Shown piece after piece: positions 1-5,455 of a stretch of 5,455 bases of DNA. Where the stretch lies: assembly GCA_046596055.1 (NCBI GenBank), contig JBKJNH010000202.1, forward strand, positions 1 through 5,455, given 5' to 3'. Each line of letters begins with the position of its first letter. Within the stretch, counting starts at the first letter, position 1. The translations under genes and the position numbers were made by a program. The notes under the pieces are model-generated. The model saw only the letters and a list, made by a program, of their open reading frames with translations. It did not search any database and was not told the DNA's origin. This stretch comes from JANPEF01 sp046596055 (GTDB lineage Bacteria; Eisenbacteria; RBG-16-71-46; DASYSL01).

Positions 1-218
1 TTCACCAGGGTCGCCTTCGCCCCGCCGGCCTTCACGGCTTCGACGATCGCAGGACCGTCGACCGGGGTGAACGAGATCGTGGCGGTGTCGATGGTGGCGG
101 GGGACTGCGACTGGACAGCGGTTTCGGAGCCGGAACCGGGCTCGCGGCGCTCGGAGTTACAGCCGGTGAGAAGGAGAACGGCCAAGGCCAGTGGAATCCA
201 TCGTGGGATCATGTTCAT
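1..218 (-). CDS. Lipoprotein, N-terminal part; probable thioredoxin-like (TlpA/ResA type)
   Basis: The reading frame runs off the left edge, leaving 72 codons of the N-terminus. The protein starts MNMIPRWIPLALAVLLLTGC: a short basic n-region, a hydrophobic core at residues 8-17 and a lipobox Leu17-Thr-Gly-Cys20. It should therefore be lipidated at Cys20 and held at the periplasmic side of a membrane. A low-complexity Ser/Glu/Pro/Gly linker follows (about 21-45). The last visible residues, VDGPAIVEAVKAGGAKATLV, resemble the stretch just before the N-F-W-A-x-W-C active site of TlpA-like thioredoxins, but the active site lies outside the window, so the redox role is inference. ATG at 218 is preferred over ATG at 212 because GGAG (230-233) lies 11 bases upstream of 218 but 17 from 212. 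It lies 66 bases downstream of the MFS gene on the same strand and may be co-transcribed with it. Confidence 0.75.
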   Translation of the reverse strand, partial: MNMIPRWIPLALAVLLLTGCNSERREPGSGSETAVQSQSPATIDTATISFTPVDGPAIVEAVKAGGAKATLV

Positions 219-284
219 GAGTCCAAGTGCTCCACACCATCGTTCATAGAAGCCGACGAAAGCCGGACACCGACCTGACACCCA

Positions 285-1688
285 TCACCCCACCTTCGCC
301 GGCGCGCGGCAGGCCGCGGCCACCAATCCCTCCAGCTCCTCGCGGCGGACGCCGCCGGGCCAGTGGCGCACGCGAACCGGCGCGCCCGCGCTCCAGTCGG
401 CCTCGAGCACCGCGGCTCGCCCCACGAGCGCCCGGTGCACCGCGCCCCAGCTCGCTTCGTCGAGGTCGGGAGCATCGAGCATCGTCTCGACCAGGGTGGC
501 GGGATCGCGCAACAGGTGCAGCGACACCGCCCACACGGAGATCGCCGCGGCGAGCACGAGCAGCGGCGCGCCGCGCCCGGCCGGCAGAATGAGCCCCGAC
601 ACCGCGCCGCCAATGAACGCGCCCGAGAACTGGACCATGTTGAACACGCCCGCGGCGGTGCCGCGCGCGCCGCGCCCCGTGTACAGCGTGAGCAGCGCCG
701 CGAGAAGCGGCTCCATCGCGCCGAACCCGGACACGAAGATGGCGAGGAACAGGGTGGTGAGCGCGAGGTTCTGGTGGAACACGGCGAGTCCCACCAGGCC
801 GGTGACCATCGCCAGTCCGGCGACGGCGAGCACGGCGCGTCGGCGCGATGCGCGGTCGGCGATGCGCGAGCTGAGCAGGAGCGACCCCAGGCCCGCCAGC
901 AGCGCGGGCGCGTAGACCTTCCACAGCGCGAGGTCGGCGACGCCGCGGTCCTTGAGCACGAACGGCACGACGACGAAGAGGCCCGTCACCGCCGCGTGCA
1001 GCACGAAGATGCCGCCGTCGAGCACGAGGAGCGAGCGATCGCGGAACAACGAGCGCGCTTCTGCCCACGACCACGAGCCCGGTGAGCCGGGGCGCGCGCG
1101 ATGGCCGCGCACCATGTGCGGCACGAGGCGCGTGGGCACGAGGAGCTCGAACAACAGCATGCCGACGATCGACATCACCGCGGCCGCGCCGAACACCGCG
1201 GGGACGCCGGCCTTCGACGAGACGAGCGGACCCAGCAGGAAGCCCGCGGCGAAAGCGATCCCGAGGATGACGCCGAGCAGCGCCATCGCCCGCGTGCGCA
1301 CCTCGTCGCGCGTGTGATCCCCGATCAGCGCGATCATGGTCGATGCCATGGCGCCGACGCCCTGGAGCAGGCGGCCGGCGATGACCATGTAGATCGTGCC
1401 CGCCCACGCCACGACCGCCGATCCGAGTGAAAAGACGATCAGGGCGACGATGATCACGAGGCGCCGGCCGCGCAGGTCGCCCAGGATGCCGAAGGGGACC
1501 TGGAAGATCGCCTGGGTCAGGCCGTAGGCGCCGAGGGCGATTCCGACGAGGAACGGGGTGGCCCCGGGCAGCCCGGCCGCCCAGGTGGCCATCAGGGGCA
1601 GAGCCATGTAGAGGCCCACCATGCGCAGTGCATAGACGCCGCTAGTGCCGAGGACGATGCGCAGTTCGTCGCGGGAAAATGAGGTCAT
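285..1688 (-). CDS. yajR: YajR-like major facilitator transporter with C-terminal cytoplasmic domain
   Basis: 467 residues, close to E. coli YajR (about 454). Twelve hydrophobic segments fill residues about 10-393. MFS motif A is at 67-76 (G-I-L-G-D-L-R-G-R-R), with Asp71 and Gly74-Arg75-Arg76 kept but Leu72 where Arg is usual. From memory of E. coli YajR, several blocks match: LRMVGLYMALP at 21-31, YGLTQAIFQVPFG at 55-67, the LWKVY block, and ME-LL...GTA-GV..-QF.G..IGG near TM10-11. After TM12 a tail of about 74 residues (394-467) includes hydrophobic stretches at 424-433 and 437-443 and a helix at 446-459. It has the size and position of the ferredoxin-like YAM domain of YajR. The family is thought to be proton-driven and its substrate is not settled; this protein's cargo cannot be read from sequence. 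ATG at 1688 aligns with the family N-terminus. The frame stays open upstream, but that stretch runs antisense through mlaE. It is divergent from mlaEFD. Confidence 0.9.
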   Translation of the reverse strand: MTSFSRDELRIVLGTSGVYALRMVGLYMALPLMATWAAGLPGATPFLVGIALGAYGLTQAIFQVPFGILGDLRGRRLVIIVALIVFSLGSAVVAWAGTIYMVIAGRLLQGVGAMASTMIALIGDHTRDEVRTRAMALLGVILGIAFAAGFLLGPLVSSKAGVPAVFGAAAVMSIVGMLLFELLVPTRLVPHMVRGHRARPGSPGSWSWAEARSLFRDRSLLVLDGGIFVLHAAVTGLFVVVPFVLKDRGVADLALWKVYAPALLAGLGSLLLSSRIADRASRRRAVLAVAGLAMVTGLVGLAVFHQNLALTTLFLAIFVSGFGAMEPLLAALLTLYTGRGARGTAAGVFNMVQFSGAFIGGAVSGLILPAGRGAPLLVLAAAISVWAVSLHLLRDPATLVETMLDAPDLDEASWGAVHRALVGRAAVLEADWSAGAPVRVRHWPGGVRREELEGLVAAACRAPAKVG

Positions 1689-1694
1689 GACCGC

Positions 1695-1700
1695 ATTGTA
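1695..1700 (-). promoter_or_regulatory. Possible -10 element for the YajR-like gene, implying a leaderless mRNA
   Basis: On the minus strand TACAAT (5 of 6 matches to TATAAT) ends six bases before the ATG at 1688. Transcription starting at the usual distance would begin at or next to the A of the start codon. No Shine-Dalgarno sequence precedes this ATG, which fits leaderless translation. No good -35 hexamer is seen at 16-18 bases, so support rests on the -10 alone. Confidence 0.4.
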
Positions 1701-1706
1701 CCCGGC

Positions 1707-1736
1707 TTGCCGCCCCATGGGCGCGGTCGGTATGAT
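1707..1736 (+). promoter_or_regulatory. Candidate sigma-70-type promoter of the mlaEFD operon
   Basis: TTGCCG at 1707-1712 (4 of 6 to TTGACA) and TATGAT at 1731-1736 (5 of 6 to TATAAT) are separated by 18 bases. The predicted start near 1743 gives a leader of about 72 bases before mlaE. The leader holds two small inverted repeats, ATCGT/ACGAT (1755-1769) and GGCG/CGCC (1774-1785), of unknown meaning. The promoter lies just beside the -10-like element of the divergent transporter gene. Confidence 0.5.
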
Positions 1737-1802
1737 GCAAACTCTTCGCGGTGGATCGTCCGGCACGATGCAGGGCGGCCTCGCCTCACCCTCGCAGTGG
1801 CG

Positions 1803-1809
1803 GGAAAGG
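1803..1809 (+). promoter_or_regulatory. Ribosome binding site of mlaE, deciding the start
   Basis: GGAAAGG ends five bases before ATG 1815. It supports this start over the longer in-frame TTG at 1707, which sits inside the presumed -35 box and would add 36 residues unlike MlaE. An in-frame GTG at 1797 has no better upstream motif. Confidence 0.5.
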
Positions 1810-1814
1810 CCCGG

Positions 1815-2600
1815 ATGCTCGGCTTCCTCGGCGGTCTTCTCGGCAGCTTCGCGAGGTTCCTCGCGGGGTTGCAGGATCTGGCGCTCTTCTCGGCCCGGGT
1901 TTTCCGTTCCATGTTCCGGGGGCCATTCTACCTGCGAGACGTTTACGAACAGGCGTACGTGGCGGGCGTCGGCTCCATGCACCTGGCGCTGATCTCGGCG
2001 TTCTTCGCGGGGCAGGCGCTGGGCCTGCAGTTCGCGCGCCAGCTCGCCGAGACGGGAACGGTGACCCTCCTCGGCACGCTGATGACGATCGCGGTCGTAC
2101 GGGCGCTGGGTCCCGACCTGATCGGCCTCGTCGTCGCCGCGCGCATGGCGTCGGGCTACACCGCCGAGATCGGCGCCATGAAGAGCGCGAACCAGATCGA
2201 CGCGCTGGTCGCCTTCGGCACCGATCCGATCAAGAAGCTGGTCGTGCCGCGTGTCATCGCGCTGGTCATCATGCTGCCGCTGCTCGTCATCCTGGGCGAT
2301 GCGGTCGCCCTGATCGGCGGCGCGATCATGGCCAAGTACGTCGCGCACGTGTCGCTGAACCTGTACTGGAGCCAGGCGTCGCGCGCGATGACGTTCGGCA
2401 CGATCCTGATCGGTGTCGTCAAGCCGGCGGTGTTCGCGCTCCTGATCTCGCTGATCGGGTGCTGGAAGGGAATGAACAGCTCGGGCGGCACGCGTGGCGT
2501 GGGTCGCTCGACCACCGAGTCGGTCACCATCGTCTCGGTGATGCTGCTCATCACCGACTTCATGCTCACGCGCGTGTTGTTCGCGCTGTTGCGCTGGTAA
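1815..2600 (+). CDS. mlaE: MlaE-family ABC transporter permease (phospholipid transport)
   Basis: 261 residues, the usual MlaE length (about 260). MlaE is the inner-membrane subunit of the MlaFEDB-type lipid ABC transporter, forming the dimeric channel under the MlaD ring. The N-terminal 1-35 looks like the amphipathic interfacial helix of the family. Hydrophobic segments follow at about 50-77, 86-112, 141-172, 195-216 and 236-259. The family hallmark is at 98-150: LGPDLIGLVVAARMAS, then Glu118-Ile-Gly-Ala-Met-Lys, then Gln127-Ile-Asp129-Ala-Leu, then DP...LVVPRV. This is the loop that contacts the ATPase. The AGR triplet common in the family reads A-A-R here (108-110), a mild change. GGTRGVGRSTTESV at 224-237 matches the conserved stretch before the last helix. 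It is first in the operon; mlaF starts 16 bases after its TAA. No mlaC or mlaB follows in this window. Confidence 0.95.
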   Translation: MLGFLGGLLGSFARFLAGLQDLALFSARVFRSMFRGPFYLRDVYEQAYVAGVGSMHLALISAFFAGQALGLQFARQLAETGTVTLLGTLMTIAVVRALGPDLIGLVVAARMASGYTAEIGAMKSANQIDALVAFGTDPIKKLVVPRVIALVIMLPLLVILGDAVALIGGAIMAKYVAHVSLNLYWSQASRAMTFGTILIGVVKPAVFALLISLIGCWKGMNSSGGTRGVGRSTTESVTIVSVMLLITDFMLTRVLFALLRW

Positions 2601-2616
2601 GGCGGGGAGGCCGCGC

Positions 2617-3417
2617 ATGATCCGCTTCGACCACGTGCACTACTCGATCGGGGGCCGGAAGATCCTCGAGGACGTCTCGTTCGAGGTGCGGCAGGGCACG
2701 ACGAAGATCATCCTCGGGCCGTCCGGCATCGGCAAGAGCACGACGCTGCGCCTGATCCTGGGCCTCGTCAAGCCGGACAGCGGGGACATCCTGATCGACG
2801 GCCGCAACGTGGTGACGGCGGACCGCCGCGAGCTGGACGGAATCCGGCAGGAGATCGGCATGGTCTTCCAGGACGGCGCACTGTTCGATTCGCTGACGGT
2901 GGGGGAGAACGTGGGCTACTGGCGCCTCGAGAACTCGGACCAGACCGACGACGAGATCGAGGCCGTGGTGCGCGAGAAGCTCACGCTCGTCGGCCTCGAC
3001 CCTGAGCTCATCGACTCGATGCCCGACGAGCTGTCGATCGGCATGCAGCGGCGCGTCGCCATCGCGCGCGCACTGGCCTCGGGGCATCCGAAGATCATCC
3101 TCTACGACGAGCCCACGACCGGGCTCGATCCGAACTCGCTCGAGCTCGTCACGGACGCGATCCTGCGGCTGCGCGAGATGGGCATGACGTCGATCGTGGT
3201 CACCCACCAGCTGCCCGACGCACTCAAGGTGGGCGACGACTACCTGTTCCTGTTCGACCGCGGCGTCCAGTTCGAGGGGGATGCCCGCGCGCTCGCCACA
3301 AGTCCAGACCCCAAGCTGCGACAGTTCCTCGATCCGTTCCGCAAGAGCCTGACCGATGCCGCCGAGACCTTCGGCGTGGGTCGCAACGGCGCTGCCACGA
3401 GGGTGGATACACCATGA
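2617..3417 (+). CDS. mlaF: MlaF-family ABC transporter ATP-binding protein
   Basis: 266 residues, normal for MlaF (about 270). It is the cytoplasmic ATPase that powers the MlaE permease. Walker A is GPSGIGKST at 34-42, the Q-loop Gln is at 85 in VFQDGALFDSLTV (typical of the MlaF group), Walker B is IILYDE at 160-165 with EPTTGLDP after it, and the switch His is at 197 in VVTHQ. The signature at 139-143 reads L-S-I-G-M, where MlaF proteins usually have L-S-G-G-M. The Ser and second Gly, which contact ATP, are kept, so activity is expected. The C-terminal tail after about 230 is the family's extension, which packs against the partner ATPase. ATG 2617 has a strong GGGGAGG (2604-2610) six bases upstream. 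The stop overlaps the mlaD start as ATGA (3414-3417), indicating translational coupling. Confidence 0.96.
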   Translation: MIRFDHVHYSIGGRKILEDVSFEVRQGTTKIILGPSGIGKSTTLRLILGLVKPDSGDILIDGRNVVTADRRELDGIRQEIGMVFQDGALFDSLTVGENVGYWRLENSDQTDDEIEAVVREKLTLVGLDPELIDSMPDELSIGMQRRVAIARALASGHPKIILYDEPTTGLDPNSLELVTDAILRLREMGMTSIVVTHQLPDALKVGDDYLFLFDRGVQFEGDARALATSPDPKLRQFLDPFRKSLTDAAETFGVGRNGAATRVDTP

Positions 3418-4346
3418 AACGATCCGGAGACATCCGCTGGGGCGAGCTCCGGCTCGGCCTGTTCATCTTCGTCGCGCTCGCTGTGTTCCTGTGGGCGTCG
3501 ATCCAGGGCGGCACGAGCCTGTTCAAGAAGCAGCACGAACTGCAGTCCGAGTTCCCCAACGTGCAGGGCGTCGTCGCCGGCGCGCCGGTGTGGTTTCAGG
3601 GCGTCGAGGTGGGCACCGTCAAGGCGCTCGACTTCGTGGCCTCGGGGGACACGTCGAAGGTTCGCATCACGTTCACGGTGAACGAGGGCGTGTGGCCGCT
3701 GATCCGCGAGGACTCGAAGGTCAAGATCCAGGCCCTGAACCTGTTCGGCGAGAAGTTCATGGAGGTGACGTCGGGCTCGCGCACGGCCGCGCCGGTGAAG
3801 GAGGGCGCCATGCTCGCCTCCGAGCGCCCGACCGACATGACGCAGCTCATGGCCCGCGGCGAGGGCATCGTCGACGACCTGGCGATCACGACGAAGGACC
3901 TGAAGGAGCTGACCGCGAAGATCCGCCGGGGCGAGGGCACCCTGGGCAAGCTGACCACGTCCGACGAGTTGCACACGAACCTCAACTCGACCATCGCGTC
4001 CGTCCGCACGCTGACCGCCAACCTGGACAAGAGCCAGGTGCAGATGACCCGGTCGCTCACCGCGGCGGCGAACTCGCTCGACAGCGTCATGGCCCTGATC
4101 CACTCGGGCGACGGATCGCTCGGGAAGATGGCGCGCGACCCCGCCCTGTACGACAACATGGCCCGCGCGACCGGGAACCTCGACGCGACGATGGCCCGGG
4201 TCGAGCGGGGCGAGGGCAGCATCGGCCGCCTGACCAAGGACGACGCGATGGCGAAGAACCTCGAGGGGAGCCTGGACAACCTCAACAAGCTGCTGGCCGA
4301 CGTGAAGGCCAACCCCAAGAAGTACTTCAAGGTCAGCGTGTTCTAG
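3414..4346 (+). CDS. mlaD: MlaD-like MCE-domain protein with long repeat-bearing C-terminus
   Basis: 310 residues, much longer than E. coli MlaD (about 183). Residues 1-11 are cytoplasmic, 12-30 form one membrane anchor, and 40-120 are the MCE domain, including NVQGVVAGAPVWFQGVEVGTV (49-69) and the ALNLFGEKFMEV block (107-118). MCE domains assemble into hexameric rings with a central lipid pore in the periplasm. Residues about 140-298 are predicted mostly helical and contain three copies of a motif G-[ED]-G-[ST]-[LI]-G-[KR]-[LM] starting at 173, 232 and 266. The end, NPKKYFKVSVF, resembles the C-termini of MCE proteins from non-proteobacterial groups. GGTGGA (3402-3407) lies six bases before the ATG. 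The extension could bridge part of the periplasm in place of a soluble MlaC carrier; this is inference. Confidence 0.93.
   Translation: MKRSGDIRWGELRLGLFIFVALAVFLWASIQGGTSLFKKQHELQSEFPNVQGVVAGAPVWFQGVEVGTVKALDFVASGDTSKVRITFTVNEGVWPLIREDSKVKIQALNLFGEKFMEVTSGSRTAAPVKEGAMLASERPTDMTQLMARGEGIVDDLAITTKDLKELTAKIRRGEGTLGKLTTSDELHTNLNSTIASVRTLTANLDKSQVQMTRSLTAAANSLDSVMALIHSGDGSLGKMARDPALYDNMARATGNLDATMARVERGEGSIGRLTKDDAMAKNLEGSLDNLNKLLADVKANPKKYFKVSVF
3921..4262 (+). repeat. Three protein-level repeats in the MlaD C-terminal region
   Basis: Three 21-residue units are encoded at 3921-3983 (residues 170-190), 4098-4160 (229-249) and 4200-4262 (263-283). Each follows the pattern [IV]-x2-G-[ED]-G-[ST]-[LI]-G-[KR]-[LM]-x3-[DP]-x4-N-[LM]. 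Start-to-start spacing is 59 and then 34 residues. The DNA copies are diverged, so selection appears to act on the protein. The Gly-rich core probably makes a turn between helices. Confidence 0.7.
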
Positions 4347-4364
4347 GGCGGCGCCTGCCGGCCC
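4346..4364 (+). terminator. GC-rich hairpin after mlaD, possible terminator
   Basis: GGGCGGC (4346-4352) can pair with GCCGGCCC (4357-4364) across the loop GCCT, with one bulged G at 4360. The stem begins in the mlaD stop codon. No T-run follows, so it is not a canonical intrinsic terminator. It may instead protect the 3' end or be incidental in GC-rich DNA. A second small inverted repeat, GGCC/GGCC, is at 4387-4400. Confidence 0.3.
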
Positions 4365-4431
4365 CCTGCCTCGATGCAAAATGCACGGCCTGTTTCGGCC
4401 CTGTAGATTCAGTTCACCGGCGACCCCGCCG

Positions 4432-4446
4432 ATACCCTTCGGGTAT
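4432..4446. repeat. Palindrome ATACCC-TTC-GGGTAT overlapping a -10-like box
   Basis: This is a perfect inverted repeat with 6-base arms and a 3-base centre in the gap between mlaD and the exported-protein gene. Its right arm shares TAT with TATACT at 4444-4449. The position suits a repressor operator or a small hairpin, but no regulator gene is in the window. Confidence 0.45.
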
Positions 4447-4449
4447 ACT
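4444..4449 (+). promoter_or_regulatory. Candidate -10 element for the exported-protein gene
   Basis: TATACT matches TATAAT at 5 of 6 positions and stands out in GC-rich surroundings. No good -35 lies at 16-18 bases; TTCACC at 4413-4418 is 25 bases away, which is too far. Transcription from here would start near 4456 and leave a leader of about 50 bases. Confidence 0.4.
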
Positions 4450-4505
4450 TGCCCTACCTCGACCACGGCCTGGAGCCGCGGCCCGACAGGGCTCGCGGGG
4501 ATTTC

Positions 4506-5455
4506 ATGTCCATTCCAGCCGGGAACGGCGGGCGGGAACCCAACTCCCTCTCGACCGAACAAATCGAAGCATGGCGTCGGCGGTCGGCCCGCAACCGGGC
4601 TCGGTCCGTCGAGACGCAGGCTCCCCGCGCGTTTCTCCTGACGGTGGCAATCGTGTTGATCGTCTGGCTCGCCTTCCTGTTGTCGACCGCGCTTTCGACC
4701 GTCGGCGCGAACATGCCCGGACTGACCGCTACGGCCGCCGAGGCGGCGACGCCGATCCTGTGTGCCACGCCGCAGTGCGCATCCGCCGCGATCCAGGACT
4801 ACGAGTTCTCGGCGCCCGCGAACACGTGGGCGGTCGTCGGCGTGCGTTCCGCCTCGAGCCTGGCGGATCCCGACGTCTGCATCTACAACGACGCGGGCCT
4901 GACGCAGCCGCGCGCCTGCTCGTCGATCACCGACCAGGGCGGGGTCGACTTCGCCGTCGTCGATTACCACCACACCGCCGTCGGCACCGACTACGTGCGC
5001 GCCTCGCGCACGGGCGCCAGCGGCGACGTGTGCACGACGCTCGACTGCGCCGCGACGACGCTGGTCCTCAATGCTTCCGCGATCAGCACGTCGTGGGCCG
5101 GGAGCACCGTCGTGCGCGCGTTCAACCTGCCGGTCGGCTCCGGCCGCTACCGCGTGGGCGTCGTGGTGACTTCGGGCACGGCGGACCTGGGTCTGGCCGT
5201 GTTCGACTCGGACGGACAGGCGAACTACGGCGCGGGCCGGAACGGCGCCATCGCCGAGGCCGACGCCAATGGCGCAGGCGCGGGCGAGGGCGTCTATTTC
5301 GCGTCGGCGTTGTCCGACACGCTGGGACTGGTGGTCTGGTCGAACACGCCGGGCGGGACCGCGAACTACCGGATCGAGCTGCGCTCGGTCGACGCGCTGA
5401 CCGCCAACAGCGTGCTCAACAAGAGCGGCGCCGCGCAGGCCGACTTCCTGTACGC
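4506..5455 (+). CDS. Exported or membrane-anchored Cys-rich protein, N-terminal part; family unknown
   Basis: The frame is open from ATG 4506 to the window edge, giving 316 codons with no stop. GGGGA (4497-4501) lies just upstream of the ATG. Residues 1-42 are polar and basic, with an Arg-rich stretch at 24-33 (RRRSARNRAR). Residues 43-63 (AFLLTVAIVLIVWLAFLLST and on) form a strong hydrophobic segment. This is either an N-in membrane anchor or a long signal peptide; an A-x-A site lies near 78-80. The rest is Ala/Thr/Ser/Val/Gly-rich with alternating hydrophobic residues, as in extracellular beta-sandwich domains. Cysteines lie at 86 and 91, 125, 138, and 176 and 181, so C-x4-C recurs 90 residues apart and may open two related domains. 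The later half (about 195-300) loosely recalls bacterial pre-peptidase C-terminal domains. I do not recognise the family and the C-terminus is missing. It appears to be a separate unit from mlaEFD. Confidence 0.82.
   Translation, partial: MSIPAGNGGREPNSLSTEQIEAWRRRSARNRARSVETQAPRAFLLTVAIVLIVWLAFLLSTALSTVGANMPGLTATAAEAATPILCATPQCASAAIQDYEFSAPANTWAVVGVRSASSLADPDVCIYNDAGLTQPRACSSITDQGGVDFAVVDYHHTAVGTDYVRASRTGASGDVCTTLDCAATTLVLNASAISTSWAGSTVVRAFNLPVGSGRYRVGVVVTSGTADLGLAVFDSDGQANYGAGRNGAIAEADANGAGAGEGVYFASALSDTLGLVVWSNTPGGTANYRIELRSVDALTANSVLNKSGAAQADFLY

Noticed and set aside
219..284. Promoter or terminator between the YajR-like gene and the lipoprotein gene
   Set aside because: Only a ribosome binding site is visible. 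No hairpin with a T-run and no paired -35/-10 boxes were found, so co-transcription is the simpler reading.
363..1430. Several plus-strand open frames opposite the YajR-like gene
   Set aside because: They are mirror frames of a clear membrane protein. Their products are Arg/Ala/His-rich low-complexity strings without ribosome binding sites.
1689..2618. N-terminal extension of the YajR-like gene by 310 codons upstream of 1688
   Set aside because: The extension runs antisense through mlaE and is highly charged with no fold signature. YajR homology begins right at ATG 1688.
1751..2620. A 289-codon plus-strand frame overlapping mlaE in another frame
   Set aside because: Its product is Arg/Gly/Ala/Asp-rich and resembles no protein family. 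The MlaE frame has full-length family motifs.
1734..4380. GATGCAAA occurs at 1734-1741 and 4373-4380, near both plus-strand promoter regions
   Set aside because: An 8-base match could occur by chance, it lies at different positions relative to each promoter, and it has no symmetry to suggest a binding site.
4381..4641. An 86-codon plus-strand frame starting before the exported-protein gene
   Set aside because: It has no ribosome binding site, spans the promoter-like region and overlaps the supported frame. The product is Pro/Arg-rich with no recognisable feature.
3240..4973. A 577-codon open frame on the minus strand across mlaF, mlaD and the exported-protein gene
   Set aside because: It is antisense to three well-supported genes, rich in Arg/His/Asp/Gln as expected from antisense GC-rich codons, and matches no family. 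Stops (TAA/TGA/TAG) are simply rare in this composition.

Overview
The window is high-GC DNA, roughly two-thirds G+C by eye, with strongly G/C-biased third codon positions. It comes from a Gram-negative-type (diderm) bacterium, because it carries an Mla-type lipid transport operon and a predicted lipoprotein. The taxon cannot be fixed from sequence alone. The gene order mlaE-mlaF-mlaD without mlaC or mlaB, the long repeat-bearing MlaD and the large Cys-rich exported protein fit a non-proteobacterial lineage such as the Gemmatimonadota/Eisenbacteria side of the FCB group. That is a guess. The window holds six genes, two of them cut by its edges, and no RNA genes, mobile elements, CRISPR or long DNA repeats were seen.

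Left part, minus strand (1-1688): a YajR-like major facilitator transporter with a C-terminal cytoplasmic domain (285-1688) is followed after 66 bases by the start of a lipoprotein (1-218) whose visible part reads like the lead-in to a TlpA/ResA-type thioredoxin domain. The 219-284 gap shows a ribosome binding site but no convincing promoter or terminator.

Middle part, plus strand (1815-4346): a compact operon encodes MlaE (permease), MlaF (ATPase) and MlaD (MCE-domain lipid-binding protein). mlaE and mlaF are 16 bases apart; mlaF and mlaD overlap by ATGA. Together they should form an inner-membrane ABC complex that moves phospholipids between the inner and outer membranes. The operon and the transporter are transcribed divergently from a 126-base gap with closely packed promoter-like elements for both directions.

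Right part (4347-5455): a 159-base gap contains a GC-rich hairpin after mlaD and a promoter-like TATACT embedded in a palindrome. It is followed by the first 316 codons of an exported or membrane-anchored protein with paired cysteines and two beta-rich segments, open to the window edge. I do not recognise its family.

Nothing here is clearly a new system. The most interesting points are the MlaD extension with its three Gly-acidic-Gly repeats, the altered ABC signature in MlaF, the divergent and possibly leaderless promoter layout, and the unassigned Cys-x4-Cys exported protein.
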